A DNA stretch of 9,919 nucleotides, taken from contig JAJYGE010000283.1 of NCBI GenBank assembly GCA_021785155.1, positions 1-9,919 on the forward strand. The letters are read 5' to 3'. Below are positions 1 to 7,115 of this stretch, in pieces; the stretch's first letter is position 1, and each line of letters starts with the position of its first letter. The position numbers were made by a program, and so were the translations under genes. Source of the DNA: Planctomycetota bacterium (GTDB lineage: Bacteria > Planctomycetota > Phycisphaerae > WQYP01). Under the pieces are notes generated by a model, which saw nothing but the letters and a program-made list of their open reading frames with translations, had not been told where the DNA came from and did not search any database.

Positions 1-1860
1 TACACCGCCAATGGCGAACAGGCCCAGCGTAGCGGGTTCCGGAACGGCACTGACAGTAAGGGTTTCCAGATTGTCGGTACTGCCCAGAGTCAGCAGGTAG
101 CTGTTGCCGCCGGAGAGTGGCCCGGCAACGGCAGTTTGGCCGCCACCGGTGAATTGGAAGGTTCCGCCCGACAACCCACCGAGGCTGTCGCTGATCAGAT
201 TGTACGTGCCGTAGGTAAACGATGTGGTTCCAGCGGCGGCAAATACATTGATGTTATTGACTCCACTGACATTGGCCGCACTGCTAATTGACAGCGTTGG
301 TGTCCCGGTCGAGTTCATGAAGAAGCTGATGGTCCCACCACTGATGTTGAGAGCCTTTATCTGGGTTGCGGCGGCATCATTGGCCAGTGTCAAAACAGCG
401 TTGGAATTAATTGTCACCGACGAACTATCCGCAATAGTGGCCGCCACGAGGGCCGCGCCATTGGCAGCCGTCGCCGCCCCGCCCAAAGTCAGATTGCCGC
501 CCGCCAGCACCGTGGTCGGCCCGGTATAAGTGTTGGCCCCCTGGAGGGTCACAGTGGACGTGGTTTGGGCGATGCCACTGGATGGGCTGTCCAGAACTGT
601 CAGACCGCCGTCAACGGCAGGCGCCCCGAGCGTCGGGTCGTGCAGCAACGGTTCTTGAATCCAATATTTGCTTTGTCCATTGGAGTCAACGAACGCCCCA
701 CCTGTTTGCACATTGAGGTTGGTTGGACCATAAGCGCTACCCCCGGGGGAACCAATGCCCCCGCCCTGGTGTGACTGTAGGGTGCCGCCATTGAAGTTCA
801 CGATCATATTTTGCACATTGAGCGTTGGATTAGTGGAATTTCCGTATGTGGTGATCCAGTTGCCATTGAAGGTGCCCCCGTTGAGATTCAGGATGGTTTG
901 ATTAGTGGAATATTTGGCCGTCATCACAGCGGCACCGGTGGCATACACGGCACCGCTATCGACGTTCAAAATTCCGGTCTGATGGTCGCCGGACGTGCCC
1001 GCAACGCCAAATGCCTGCACCGTGATTTTGCCTCCCTCAACGTTGACCGTTCCCACGTCAGTACTGCTATTCGAGACTGATACATCGCAGAGTTCCAACA
1101 AGGACGTTCCTGCGAGGGTAACCGTTCCGCCGGCGTAGACATTCAAGGCACTCCCCGAGGCACCGCCACCGCTGTTAACACCAATCGCGGCAGCACCGCC
1201 GCCACCGCTGTTCCCGGCGTAGGACTCATTGAGATTGCCATACACATTAATGACGCCGGGGGTGGTACCGGCGCCAGCCTCTATCGCGTATCCGTTCAAA
1301 GTCGCACTGCTGGCGATAGTAAGCGTGCCGCCATTTGAGACGTTTGAAGTAGAGCCCGCCGCAGACTGCGTGTACGACGTGTTATCGACGGTCATATGTT
1401 GCAGCGTGAGGTTTCCGTTGGCCTGAATCCGCCCGGCAACTGCGAGGGTGTATGATCCCGTTCCGCTGGCACCACTGCCATCCAGCGTGTAATTGGTGCC
1501 AGAAGCCCCGCCCGAGATAGTCAGGGCGTTAAACGGGGACGTCGTGGCACCACTCCCGACAGTAAAGCCACTGTCCAATGTAACCGTATAGCTGCCGCTG
1601 GCCGCAGTGCTACCGATGTAGGCCCCGTCGCCGTTGGTCCATCCTACCGGGCCGGTCGAGCTTGTTGTGTCGTACCAATTGCTGGCGCTGTTGTTCCAAG
1701 TGCCGCTGCCGTTGGAAGGACCCGCCGAGCTTCCGCTGGGATTCCATGCCAGGTTATCGGCGGTAGCGTTTGAAACGCCCAAGCCGGTTATGAGCAGCGC
1801 CGCCGCTCCCGCTGAAAGAATTGCGATGCTTTTACGTGATTTGGATGTGAGTGAAAACAT
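1..1860 (-). CDS. PEP-CTERM surface protein with beta-strand repeats (3' end beyond window)
   Basis: Open for 620 codons from an ATG at 1858-1860, running off the left edge in frame. Residues 1-34 form a signal peptide: basic start (MFSLTSKSRK), a hydrophobic stretch IAILSAGAAALLITGLGV, then a likely cut near SNATA-DN. The mature part is rich in Gly, Ser, Thr and Asn. It begins with a W-N...GTWNN..NW pattern and carries repeated beta-helix-like units such as ILNVDSGAVYATG, ILNLNGGTFNGNW and VNFNGGTL. GANTYTGPTTVLAGGNLTLG (residues 441-460) matches the autotransporter-associated beta-strand repeat. Residues 606-609 are VPEP followed by ATLGLFAIGGV, the start of a PEP-CTERM anchor; the TM helix and basic tail should lie just outside. 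Members of this class are exported and sorted or processed by an exosortase. AGGAG at 1869-1873, 8 nt upstream, supports the start. Ligand or function is not readable from sequence. Confidence 0.87.
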   Translation of the reverse strand, partial: MFSLTSKSRKSIAILSAGAAALLITGLGVSNATADNLAWNPSGSSAGPSNGSGTWNNSASNWYDTTSSTGPVGWTNGDGAYIGSTAASGSYTVTLDSGFTVGSGATTSPFNALTISGGASGTNYTLDGSGASGTGSYTLAVAGRIQANGNLTLQHMTVDNTSYTQSAAGSTSNVSNGGTLTIASSATLNGYAIEAGAGTTPGVINVYGNLNESYAGNSGGGGAAAIGVNSGGGASGSALNVYAGGTVTLAGTSLLELCDVSVSNSSTDVGTVNVEGGKITVQAFGVAGTSGDHQTGILNVDSGAVYATGAAVMTAKYSTNQTILNLNGGTFNGNWITTYGNSTNPTLNVQNMIVNFNGGTLQSHQGGGIGSPGGSAYGPTNLNVQTGGAFVDSNGQSKYWIQEPLLHDPTLGAPAVDGGLTVLDSPSSGIAQTTSTVTLQGANTYTGPTTVLAGGNLTLGGAATAANGAALVAATIADSSSVTINSNAVLTLANDAAATQIKALNISGGTISFFMNSTGTPTLSISSAANVSGVNNINVFAAAGTTSFTYGTYNLISDSLGGLSGGTFQFTGGGQTAVAGPLSGGNSYLLTLGSTDNLETLTVSAVPEPATLGLFAIGGV

Positions 1861-1893
1861 TTCTCGTACTCCTGAAAAAAAACAACAACATGA

Positions 1894-1921
1894 AAAATAC
1901 ACAAAAACAAACAATGCTCAA
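1894..1921 (-). promoter_or_regulatory. Possible promoter of the PEP-CTERM gene
   Basis: On the minus strand, TTGAGC (1916-1921) and TATTTT (1894-1899, preceded by TGTG as in an extended -10) are separated by 16 bp. Transcription would start near 1887, giving a leader of about 26 nt that contains the AGGAG ribosome site at 1869-1873. The assignment rests on consensus likeness only, in an A/T-rich stretch where chance matches are common. Confidence 0.35.
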
Positions 1922-2169
1922 CGCTGATTCAATCGTCTCCCTTGTTTCGCCGCAGGCGGCCAGCTTCCTAGCGTTACCTCAGTCATGAGGGTTCATAATG
2001 CGAATTTCATCAGCAACTACACTATGACACAATTGCAATGGAATTGGAAGTCCCAATTCTTATCAAATCCTGTACCACTTTTTATCAAGTATATCGCGTA
2101 TATTGCGACAATTGCCGGGAGATGGTGTGTCGCATCACGAATGTGCATAGAACCTCAGTTTGCTGAACA
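1922..2169. other. Intergenic region with no credible gene
   Basis: This lies between the start of the PEP-CTERM gene and the stop of the glycosyltransferase gene; with the promoter zone the gap is about 310 bp. It is A/T-richer than the genes. The short open frames on the plus strand have no recognisable protein features. The only structure I see is the perfect inverted repeat at 2041-2059. No convincing rho-independent terminator (stem plus T-run) is visible downstream of the glycosyltransferase stop at 2170. Confidence 0.6.
2041..2059. repeat. Perfect 7-bp inverted repeat (GAATTGG/CCAATTC)
   Basis: GAATTGG (2041-2047) and CCAATTC (2053-2059) are exact complements around a 5-nt AAGTC loop. 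The site is about 180 bp upstream of the PEP-CTERM start codon. It could be an operator or a weak hairpin; nothing in the sequence says which. Confidence 0.45.
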
Positions 2170-3288
2170 CTATTTTCCTGACCGCACAGCATTGGACATG
2201 GCGAGAGGAATGCCGGCAGCCTGGCGGCACACCGCAATTAGCCTTAGCACGCTATCACTCATGCCATAATGGCGCTGCAAATTCATGGCAGCGTGCAGTG
2301 CCAATTCACGGGCAGCCGCCGGATGTGCCAGTATTTCAGCCAATGCCGCAGAAAGCATATCGGGCTGGCCGCGCTTAAATACCCGACAGGTCTGGCCATC
2401 CATGCAAAAATCGTCGTTGACTCCCGGGTTGGCGATAACCGGAATTTTTTGTGACATCGCCCGCAACGTGGTGTAATTATGCCGCGAAGCCGCAGTGAGT
2501 TGGATGTACACATCAGCCTGGGCCAAGAGCGGATCAATATCATAGCGATATGGAATAAAACTGATGCGATCCAGCAATCCTAAATCATTCGAGAGTTTCC
2601 AAACGCTGTGGGCGTCTTTTCCAACATCACAGAGAAAAAGCAAAAAATTGGCCTTCTCATCCATCAGCCGTCGGCATGCGTCAAGCAGGTCGGCGAATAA
2701 CTGATACTCGGAAATCACATCAAGGCATACCATACATGCCGGCCGGTCAGCACCCCGATGCGTCAGCGTAAATGGATCGTAAGCTAAAACGCCCGGATGA
2801 ATCAGAGATACTTTAGGCTGATCGGCACGGCATTGTTCCAGCGCGTATTGTGAAGAAACAACCAGATGCGCCGCATCGATTAAATGTGCGATACCGGGCA
2901 CAAGGTCGGCTGAATCCCAAATCCAGCGCACCACCGGAATTTCCTTTGCCAGTCGTAACTCCATGGAATCGTGAATATTGCACGGAGCAAATTGCAGCAC
3001 CACATCAACGTCCGCCTCTTTTAGTTTGTTGATAATGGCCATGGATGGCCGACGGATGGAAGCCAGCCATGCCGGCCCGGACGGCTTGGGTCGTAATAAC
3101 ACCGGTGCGCCCAAATCAGGCAGAAAGCCCAAATCCGCATCCGCCGGTGCAACGATGCTGATGCGGCAGCCTTCCGCCTTAATTGCGACGGCCAGCGAGT
3201 AGATAAATCCCGCTTCCTGCGGAAGCTGCCGTGAATCCAGCCATAAGGCGATATGCAAGGCGGATAATTCAATATTCTGATCAGTCAT
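2170..3288 (-). CDS. Glycosyltransferase, GT4-like (GT-B fold), atypical catalytic region
   Basis: 372 residues from the ATG at 3286-3288. An in-frame TTG at 3321 would add 11 residues but has no ribosome site. The N-terminal half opens with a beta strand (LHIALWLDSRQLPQEAGFIY) of the kind that begins GT-B Rossmann domains. The C-terminal half has the ordered landmarks of a GT4 domain: DVGKDAHSVWKLSNDLGL, then ISFIPYRYDIDPLLAQADVYIQ, then LRAMSQKIPVIANPGVNDDF and a C-terminal helix. Such enzymes move a sugar from a nucleotide-sugar to a lipid, glycan or protein at the cytoplasmic face. The usual EX7E segment ending in LEAM reads TTLRAM here, so at least the second Glu is replaced. Substrate is unknown. 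It could be a divergent or inactive family member. Confidence 0.72.
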   Translation of the reverse strand: MTDQNIELSALHIALWLDSRQLPQEAGFIYSLAVAIKAEGCRISIVAPADADLGFLPDLGAPVLLRPKPSGPAWLASIRRPSMAIINKLKEADVDVVLQFAPCNIHDSMELRLAKEIPVVRWIWDSADLVPGIAHLIDAAHLVVSSQYALEQCRADQPKVSLIHPGVLAYDPFTLTHRGADRPACMVCLDVISEYQLFADLLDACRRLMDEKANFLLFLCDVGKDAHSVWKLSNDLGLLDRISFIPYRYDIDPLLAQADVYIQLTAASRHNYTTLRAMSQKIPVIANPGVNDDFCMDGQTCRVFKRGQPDMLSAALAEILAHPAAARELALHAAMNLQRHYGMSDSVLRLIAVCRQAAGIPLAMSNAVRSGK

Positions 3289-3350
3289 AGCACTTGCTGA
3301 TTCTACCGTATCAGGCGGCAAGATGGGATATTTACCGAAGAATTGTGGTT

Positions 3351-3621
3351 AGTGCTCTGTCACGCCTACACATTAGGGTTGGCGGATGGACAGAGGGCCG
3401 TGGGCACGAAGCGCGGAGGAAAGCGTATTGATGAATACTTTGACGACAAGCGACAAAGTCCACGGCCTTCTGGCCCCCGCCCCGCAGGGTTGGCCGGAAA
3501 CGGGCCATCTGCGGCGTCGTAGCGGCTCAATGGGTCTACGGACCCGGTTTTCGCCGCTCTCTCCTTGCATCTGGCCCGTTTCCGGCCAACCAACCCTAAT
3601 TTGTAGACGTGACAGAGCACT
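3351..3621. mobile_element. MITE-like palindromic element (271 bp, no coding potential)
   Basis: Its ends are inverted repeats of 32 bp: 3351-3382 (AGTGCTCTGTCACGCCTACA...) matches the reverse complement of 3590-3621 (...TGTAGACGTGACAGAGCACT) with two mismatches. Inside are two further hairpin blocks. GGCCGTGG (3396-3403) pairs with CCACGGCC (3460-3467), enclosing smaller hairpins GTATT-GATG-AATAC (3425-3438) and ACTTTG/CAAAGT (3437-3459). A second, longer hairpin spans 3488-3591. It sits cleanly between hpt and the glycosyltransferase gene, both read leftward. No transposase is present, so if mobile it depends on one elsewhere. No convincing target-site duplication is visible (flanks ...GTGGTT and GGTATC...). 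Alternatives are a dispersed repeat (REP/BIME-like) or a structured RNA gene. Confidence 0.65.
3488..3591 (+). repeat. Nested long hairpin with a UNCG-type tetraloop
   Basis: GGTTGGCCGGAAACGGGCCA (3488-3507) is the exact reverse complement of 3572-3591, a perfect 20-bp stem. Between the arms AGCGGC (3521-3526) pairs with GCCGCT (3553-3558), and GGGTC (3532-3536) pairs with GACCC (3541-3545) around TACG. Read as plus-strand RNA the tip is C-UACG-G, a UNCG tetraloop, one of the most stable known. The arms also share AGGGTTGGC with the left terminal repeat (3375-3383 and 3486-3494). The stacked stems suggest that a folded RNA or single-stranded DNA form matters. Confidence 0.7.
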
Positions 3622-3679
3622 GGTATCCACCGCGCAAATCCATCATGCGACAAGTCTTCTTGACATTTCTCCATGGTTG

Positions 3680-4228
3680 TTACGCGCGATTGGAAAATAC
3701 GTTGGCTTTTAACACCGCGATGTATGGGAGATTGCGGTAATAATGGTTATAGTCCATGCCATAGCCCACAACGAATTCATCCGGAATATCAAAACCCATG
3801 AAATCAGCCGCAAGGCCTTTTTCTATTGCTTGCGGTTTGCGCAACAGGGCGCATGTTTTTACCGATTTGGCACCGCGCTTCCGCATCAGTTTGGCCACTG
3901 CCGCAAGGCTCTGCCCGCTTTCCAGAATGTCATCGACAATCAGCACATCGCGCCCCTTCATCGGCAAAGATCCGGGAAACAGGATTGACGCTCCGCGGCT
4001 CGTCCGGTTCCGACCGGGATAGCTCGATACCGCCACCACATCAATGCGCATTTTCAGCGGCAGCCGCCGTATCAGATCAGCCATGAAAATCATTGAGCCG
4101 GTAAGCACCGGCACAATGACGATTTCCGTGTTCTCATACGCGGCGGCAATTTCACCGGCCATTTTCCCCACCCGCCGCGCGATGGCGGTATGAGTCAGCA
4201 GTATCCGGTCAATGTCGTCTGTGTGCAT
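3680..4228 (-). CDS. hpt: Hypoxanthine phosphoribosyltransferase
   Basis: Converts hypoxanthine or guanine plus PRPP to IMP or GMP in cytoplasmic purine salvage. The product is 182 residues, the usual length for bacterial Hpt. Visible landmarks: LTGS (42-45), the pyrophosphate-side loop; SSYPGRNRTSRG (68-79), the flexible catalytic loop region; VLIVDDILESGQSL (95-108), the PRPP-binding loop with paired acidic residues; and DFMGFDIPDEFVVGYGMDYN (142-161), the purine-binding C-terminal segment. I chose the ATG at 4226-4228. An in-frame TTG at 4264 would add 12 residues without family support; neither has a clear ribosome site. It reads toward the palindromic element. In many bacteria hpt is next to tilS/ftsH, which is not the case here. 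Confidence 0.93.
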   Translation of the reverse strand: MHTDDIDRILLTHTAIARRVGKMAGEIAAAYENTEIVIVPVLTGSMIFMADLIRRLPLKMRIDVVAVSSYPGRNRTSRGASILFPGSLPMKGRDVLIVDDILESGQSLAAVAKLMRKRGAKSVKTCALLRKPQAIEKGLAADFMGFDIPDEFVVGYGMDYNHYYRNLPYIAVLKANVFSNRA

Positions 4229-4398
4229 GGCAAAAGAATAACCGCATTGCAATACATTGGACAACGCGCCGGTATCTGCCCCGGCATCAAGCCGCAGCGT
4301 CTTTTCGGGGCATCGGCAAATATTTGGTGGCCTTTCGTATTAAGTAGCGGTAGTTAAGCCGCCGCGCCACCCGCACACCGGAAACATCGCCAGGCGAA

Positions 4399-4420
4399 GA
4401 TCCGCCTTATTTGGCGGATC
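4399..4420 (-). terminator. Hairpin straddling the lipoprotein stop codon
   Basis: GATCCGCC (4399-4406) and GGCGGATC (4413-4420) are perfect 8-bp complements with a 6-nt loop. On the minus strand the loop reads AAATAA, so the stop codon of the lipoprotein gene lies in the loop. No T-run follows, so this is not a classical intrinsic terminator. It may protect the mRNA 3' end, contribute to termination, or affect release. Confidence 0.45.
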
Positions 4421-5060
4421 CTGCTGCCGGCTTGAGATCACTGGAAAGACGGCTGGCATCGTCGCCGAGCTTACCTAAATCATGCTTGAATGTCGCCGCC
4501 CGCGATTTTGCCTTTCCAAGCAACCCCGATGCGCCCTGTATACCGGTGCTGCTTAAATCATTGGAAAGATACTTCTTCATGTTATCCAGGTAAGTAATGA
4601 ACCTGCCGCCCGAAGTTTCGGTTGTTTTGGCGCGACTGGTAAAGCACGAGAAGTCCCTCTGCGCGCTTTTGTAATTGGATTTTGCCACAGCTTGAATATC
4701 CGGGCTGCTGATGCTCTGTATCTGCTTTTCCCATGCGGCCATGTATTTACTCTGACCACTGCTGACATTGCTTATGGCGTCTTTCAGGTCGGAGTAACCA
4801 CTTTTCAGTGAGCCTAATTTGGCGCTGAAGGTCTTATAATCGGATCCAAGTGATCCCGATGGTTTGTTAATTAACGCGTCCAACACAGCCATGGTTTTAT
4901 CAACGCGCCCGGCAACTTTCAATGTGTTTTTTTGCACGCTTATTGAATGACCGCTGATGTTTGCGGCGCTCTGATATGGCAAATGAGAGCAGCCATTGAG
5001 AGCCAGCAGAACCATTGACAATGCCAACGCGGCGGTAATACCCATCTTACGAAATACCAT
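4407..5060 (-). CDS. DUF2959-like lipoprotein
   Basis: 217 residues. An N-terminal signal ends in a lipobox LNGC with the lipidated Cys at residue 24, so the mature protein should be anchored to a membrane on the periplasmic side. The remainder is helical and Ser/Lys/Ala-rich, without Trp beyond W109. The stretch MAAWEKQIQSISSPDIQAVAKSNYKSAQRDF (about 107-137) followed by FITYLDNMKKYLSNDLS resembles the DUF2959 family. In that family a WE(K/A)ELxxxSN segment precedes an R-x-Y repeat and a predicted coiled coil. Function is unknown for the family. The start is well supported: GGAG at 5069-5072, 8 nt before the ATG. It is divergently transcribed from the yhaM-like gene across a 205-bp gap. Confidence 0.72.
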   Translation of the reverse strand: MVFRKMGITAALALSMVLLALNGCSHLPYQSAANISGHSISVQKNTLKVAGRVDKTMAVLDALINKPSGSLGSDYKTFSAKLGSLKSGYSDLKDAISNVSSGQSKYMAAWEKQIQSISSPDIQAVAKSNYKSAQRDFSCFTSRAKTTETSGGRFITYLDNMKKYLSNDLSSTGIQGASGLLGKAKSRAATFKHDLGKLGDDASRLSSDLKPAAGSAK

Positions 5061-5141
5061 GGTAAGGTCTCCAGAATAAATGAGCGGCCCGCAACGCCAG
5101 GCCGCAGCGCGTCATTCCTTCAACCCACTTCATTTCTAGCA

Positions 5142-5171
5142 TTGCATTTTGCGAAAGGCAAGTCGTATTTT
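5142..5171 (+). promoter_or_regulatory. Possible promoter of the yhaM-like gene
   Basis: TTGCAT (5142-5147) and TATTTT (5166-5171) are spaced by 18 bp, giving a predicted start near 5178 and a leader of roughly 88 nt before the ATG at 5266. The call rests on consensus likeness alone; spacing is slightly long. Confidence 0.3.
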
Positions 5172-5265
5172 AAGTTTCGCGCCTGCGCCGAGTTGTCTAT
5201 GAACCCTAAATCGCTTACCTTCTTATTTGTGTTGAAGGAATTATTCCGCAGGAGTTGAAAATAAC

Positions 5266-6240
5266 ATGGCCAGAATCGGTGTAGCACAAATGCGTGAGGG
5301 GGATGTCATTGATCAGCCGTTTCTGATCTCCGGCAAACAAATGGGTAATACTGTCAGCAACAAGTTGTACCTCAAAGCTACCTGTGCCGACGCCACCGGC
5401 GAAGTGCATTGTCGCATGTGGAATATTTCCAAAGACGTGTATGAAAAGCTCCCGGCTAAAGGTTTTGTTCACGTTCGTGGACGGGTGGAAAATTATCAAG
5501 GCCACCTTCAACTTGTGGCTGAAAACATTTCGCCGATTACCGATACCAATAAGCTGGAACTCGGTCACTTCATAAAAAAAACCCAGAAAAATATCCCCAC
5601 CATGGTGGCCAGACTACGGGAGATATTATCCGGTATTCAAGACAAAGATCTTGTAGCGCTGGTAAATTCGTTCCTCGATGATAAAGAATTCATGACACGC
5701 TTCAGCCTTGCCCCGGCGGCCCAATCCATGCACCACGCGTGGCTCGGTGGTCTGCTGGAACATACGCTAAGCCTGCTGGAACTCTCGGTGGTGATCTGCC
5801 CGCGTTATCCGGAAATTGATCAGGATCTGATTTTTGCCGGATTGTTTCTCCATGATATTGGTAAAACCGCGGAACTGTCCTACGAGTTTATGTTTGATTA
5901 CACCGATATGGGTAAACTCGTCGGGCACATTGCCCTGGGAACACTTTGGATTAATCAGCGGGCGGCGGCCATTTCAGAAAAGCAGGGACGACCCTTTCGG
6001 CAGGACCTGCTGATGGTACTGGAGCATATTATTCTCTCGCATCATGGTCTGCCGGAGTTTGGTGCCGCCGTTCTGCCCAAAACCCCTGAAGCCATTCTCG
6101 TCAATCTCATTGATAATCTCGATGCCAAGACGCAAATGGCGCTGGATGCCGTCGCCGCGCCAACCGAAGATTCCACCTGGACAGAATATAAAAAGGCGTT
6201 CAGCACCAGCCTGTATCGGCCATCTATCACGCAGAAATAA
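5266..6240 (+). CDS. yhaM: 3'-5' exoribonuclease, YhaM family (OB-fold + HD domain)
   Basis: 324 residues; the family is about 310-320. Residues 15-95 form an OB-fold nucleic-acid-binding domain, with GNTVSNKLYLKATCADATG, RMWN and VHVRGRVENYQGHLQL as its strands. Residues about 150-290 are an HD domain: HHAW (156-159), H166, HDIGK (196-200), GH (220-221), HH (259-260) and D283 are the metal-binding positions in the expected order. The Bacillus enzyme degrades RNA 3' to 5' with a divalent-metal requirement (Mn2+ or Co2+) and can act on single-stranded DNA. GGAG at 5251-5254 lies 11 nt before the ATG. The gene ends 82 bp before the converging regulator gene. Confidence 0.9.
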   Translation: MARIGVAQMREGDVIDQPFLISGKQMGNTVSNKLYLKATCADATGEVHCRMWNISKDVYEKLPAKGFVHVRGRVENYQGHLQLVAENISPITDTNKLELGHFIKKTQKNIPTMVARLREILSGIQDKDLVALVNSFLDDKEFMTRFSLAPAAQSMHHAWLGGLLEHTLSLLELSVVICPRYPEIDQDLIFAGLFLHDIGKTAELSYEFMFDYTDMGKLVGHIALGTLWINQRAAAISEKQGRPFRQDLLMVLEHIILSHHGLPEFGAAVLPKTPEAILVNLIDNLDAKTQMALDAVAAPTEDSTWTEYKKAFSTSLYRPSITQK

Positions 6241-6322
6241 CGCCTGAAAACCTCACCGTAATCGCAGGGCAATCAGTGCGTCGCCGGGCTAATATCGGCG
6301 CGTCGATGTTTCCATAAAGCTG

Positions 6323-7015
6323 TTACTTATTCCGCCGTTTTCCTCTGCTCGCCGCGCACGGACGCACCAGAAATTTTGCCGCCGCCACCATGGATAGCAT
6401 CACCGGCTCTTTTCCGTCTGGCCTTGCGGAAATGGCCCCGGCCTGTGGATTGGTGTGCTCAATGACAACCTGCGCTTTGGGCACCAGTCCGCTGGATTGG
6501 GCGAATCGCAAAAATTCCGAACTCTGATCCACAATGCGCGCGATTATCGTCGTGTTGCCGGTGTGCAATTCCGCCAGACTGCATAATTTCGGAGCCTCTA
6601 ATTTTCCGGCGGACGAAGGAATCGGATCGCCATGCGGATCAACTGAAGGATGCCCCAGTAACAAATCAATGCGGGCCAGAACCGTTTCGGAAATCACATG
6701 CTCGAGTTCCTCGGCCTCGGCATGGGCATCCGACCAGTCAATGCCCAGAATCTCCACCAGAAACAATTCCAGCAGCCGGTGGCGTCGCAAAACGTGCAGC
6801 GCCAGTTGCTCGCCGGCTCTGGTCAGCCGCACGCCCGCCCGCGGCGCGTATTTCGCCAAACCTGAATCGGCGATCGCCTTGACCATGGTTGTGGCTGTTC
6901 CGGCGGTTACACCCACCAGGGCGGCAAGTTTTCCCATGGGGACATATTTCCCCCGGGTATCCTGCTGCTCAAGCCAGAGCTGCTTGAGATAATTTTCAAT
7001 GGTTCTGCTGGCCAT
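6323..7015 (-). CDS. mntR: Metal-dependent transcriptional regulator, DtxR/MntR family
   Basis: 230 residues from the ATG at 7013-7015. GGA sits 9 nt upstream, and the protein then begins TIENYLKQLW, where family members begin; the frame stays open upstream to 7384 but that part has no family likeness. Residues 1-65 are a winged helix (VPMGKLAALVGVTAGTATTMVKAIADSGL). The dimerisation domain has RRHRLLELFL and HAEAEELEH, and DPHGDPIP (126-133) is the domain-boundary signature. Residues 140-218 are an SH3-like third domain. Ligand positions in DtxR numbering are H79, E83, H98, E102, E105 and H106. Position 102 is Cys in the iron sensor DtxR and Glu in manganese sensors of the MntR type, so Mn sensing is favoured. 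The Met10-equivalent is Asn8, so the site is not identical to either model. It probably represses the divergent transporter. Confidence 0.87.
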   Translation of the reverse strand: MASRTIENYLKQLWLEQQDTRGKYVPMGKLAALVGVTAGTATTMVKAIADSGLAKYAPRAGVRLTRAGEQLALHVLRRHRLLELFLVEILGIDWSDAHAEAEELEHVISETVLARIDLLLGHPSVDPHGDPIPSSAGKLEAPKLCSLAELHTGNTTIIARIVDQSSEFLRFAQSSGLVPKAQVVIEHTNPQAGAISARPDGKEPVMLSMVAAAKFLVRPCAASRGKRRNK

Positions 7016-7115
7016 ACCCGACATTCCGATATTTTCACATCTTGCCTGTAAAAGTACGATACGTATATTCTCCGATAGCCCCATGAAAAGCAAGCCGATT
7101 GAGCAAAAACAATAC

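Noticed and set aside
224..1426. Several plus-strand open frames at the left edge (224-529, 811-1080, 1229-1426)
   Set aside because: They are antisense shadows of the PEP-CTERM gene, whose minus-strand frame is continuous and carries clear family motifs.
1985..2269. 94-residue plus-strand frame in the gap after the PEP-CTERM gene
   Set aside because: No ribosome site, no family likeness, and it ends inside the opposite-strand glycosyltransferase gene.
3340..3630. Target-site duplication around the palindromic element
   Set aside because: The flanks share only a short GGT-like match, too little to claim.
3386..3712. 108-residue open frame on the plus strand (and two on the minus strand) across the palindromic element
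   Set aside because: The frames exist because the element is GC-rich and palindromic. They have no recognisable domain, no good ribosome site, and this one runs on into the hpt gene.
4229..4264. TTG start of hpt giving 194 residues
   Set aside because: A TTG start without a ribosome site; the ATG at 4228 gives the normal 182-residue length.
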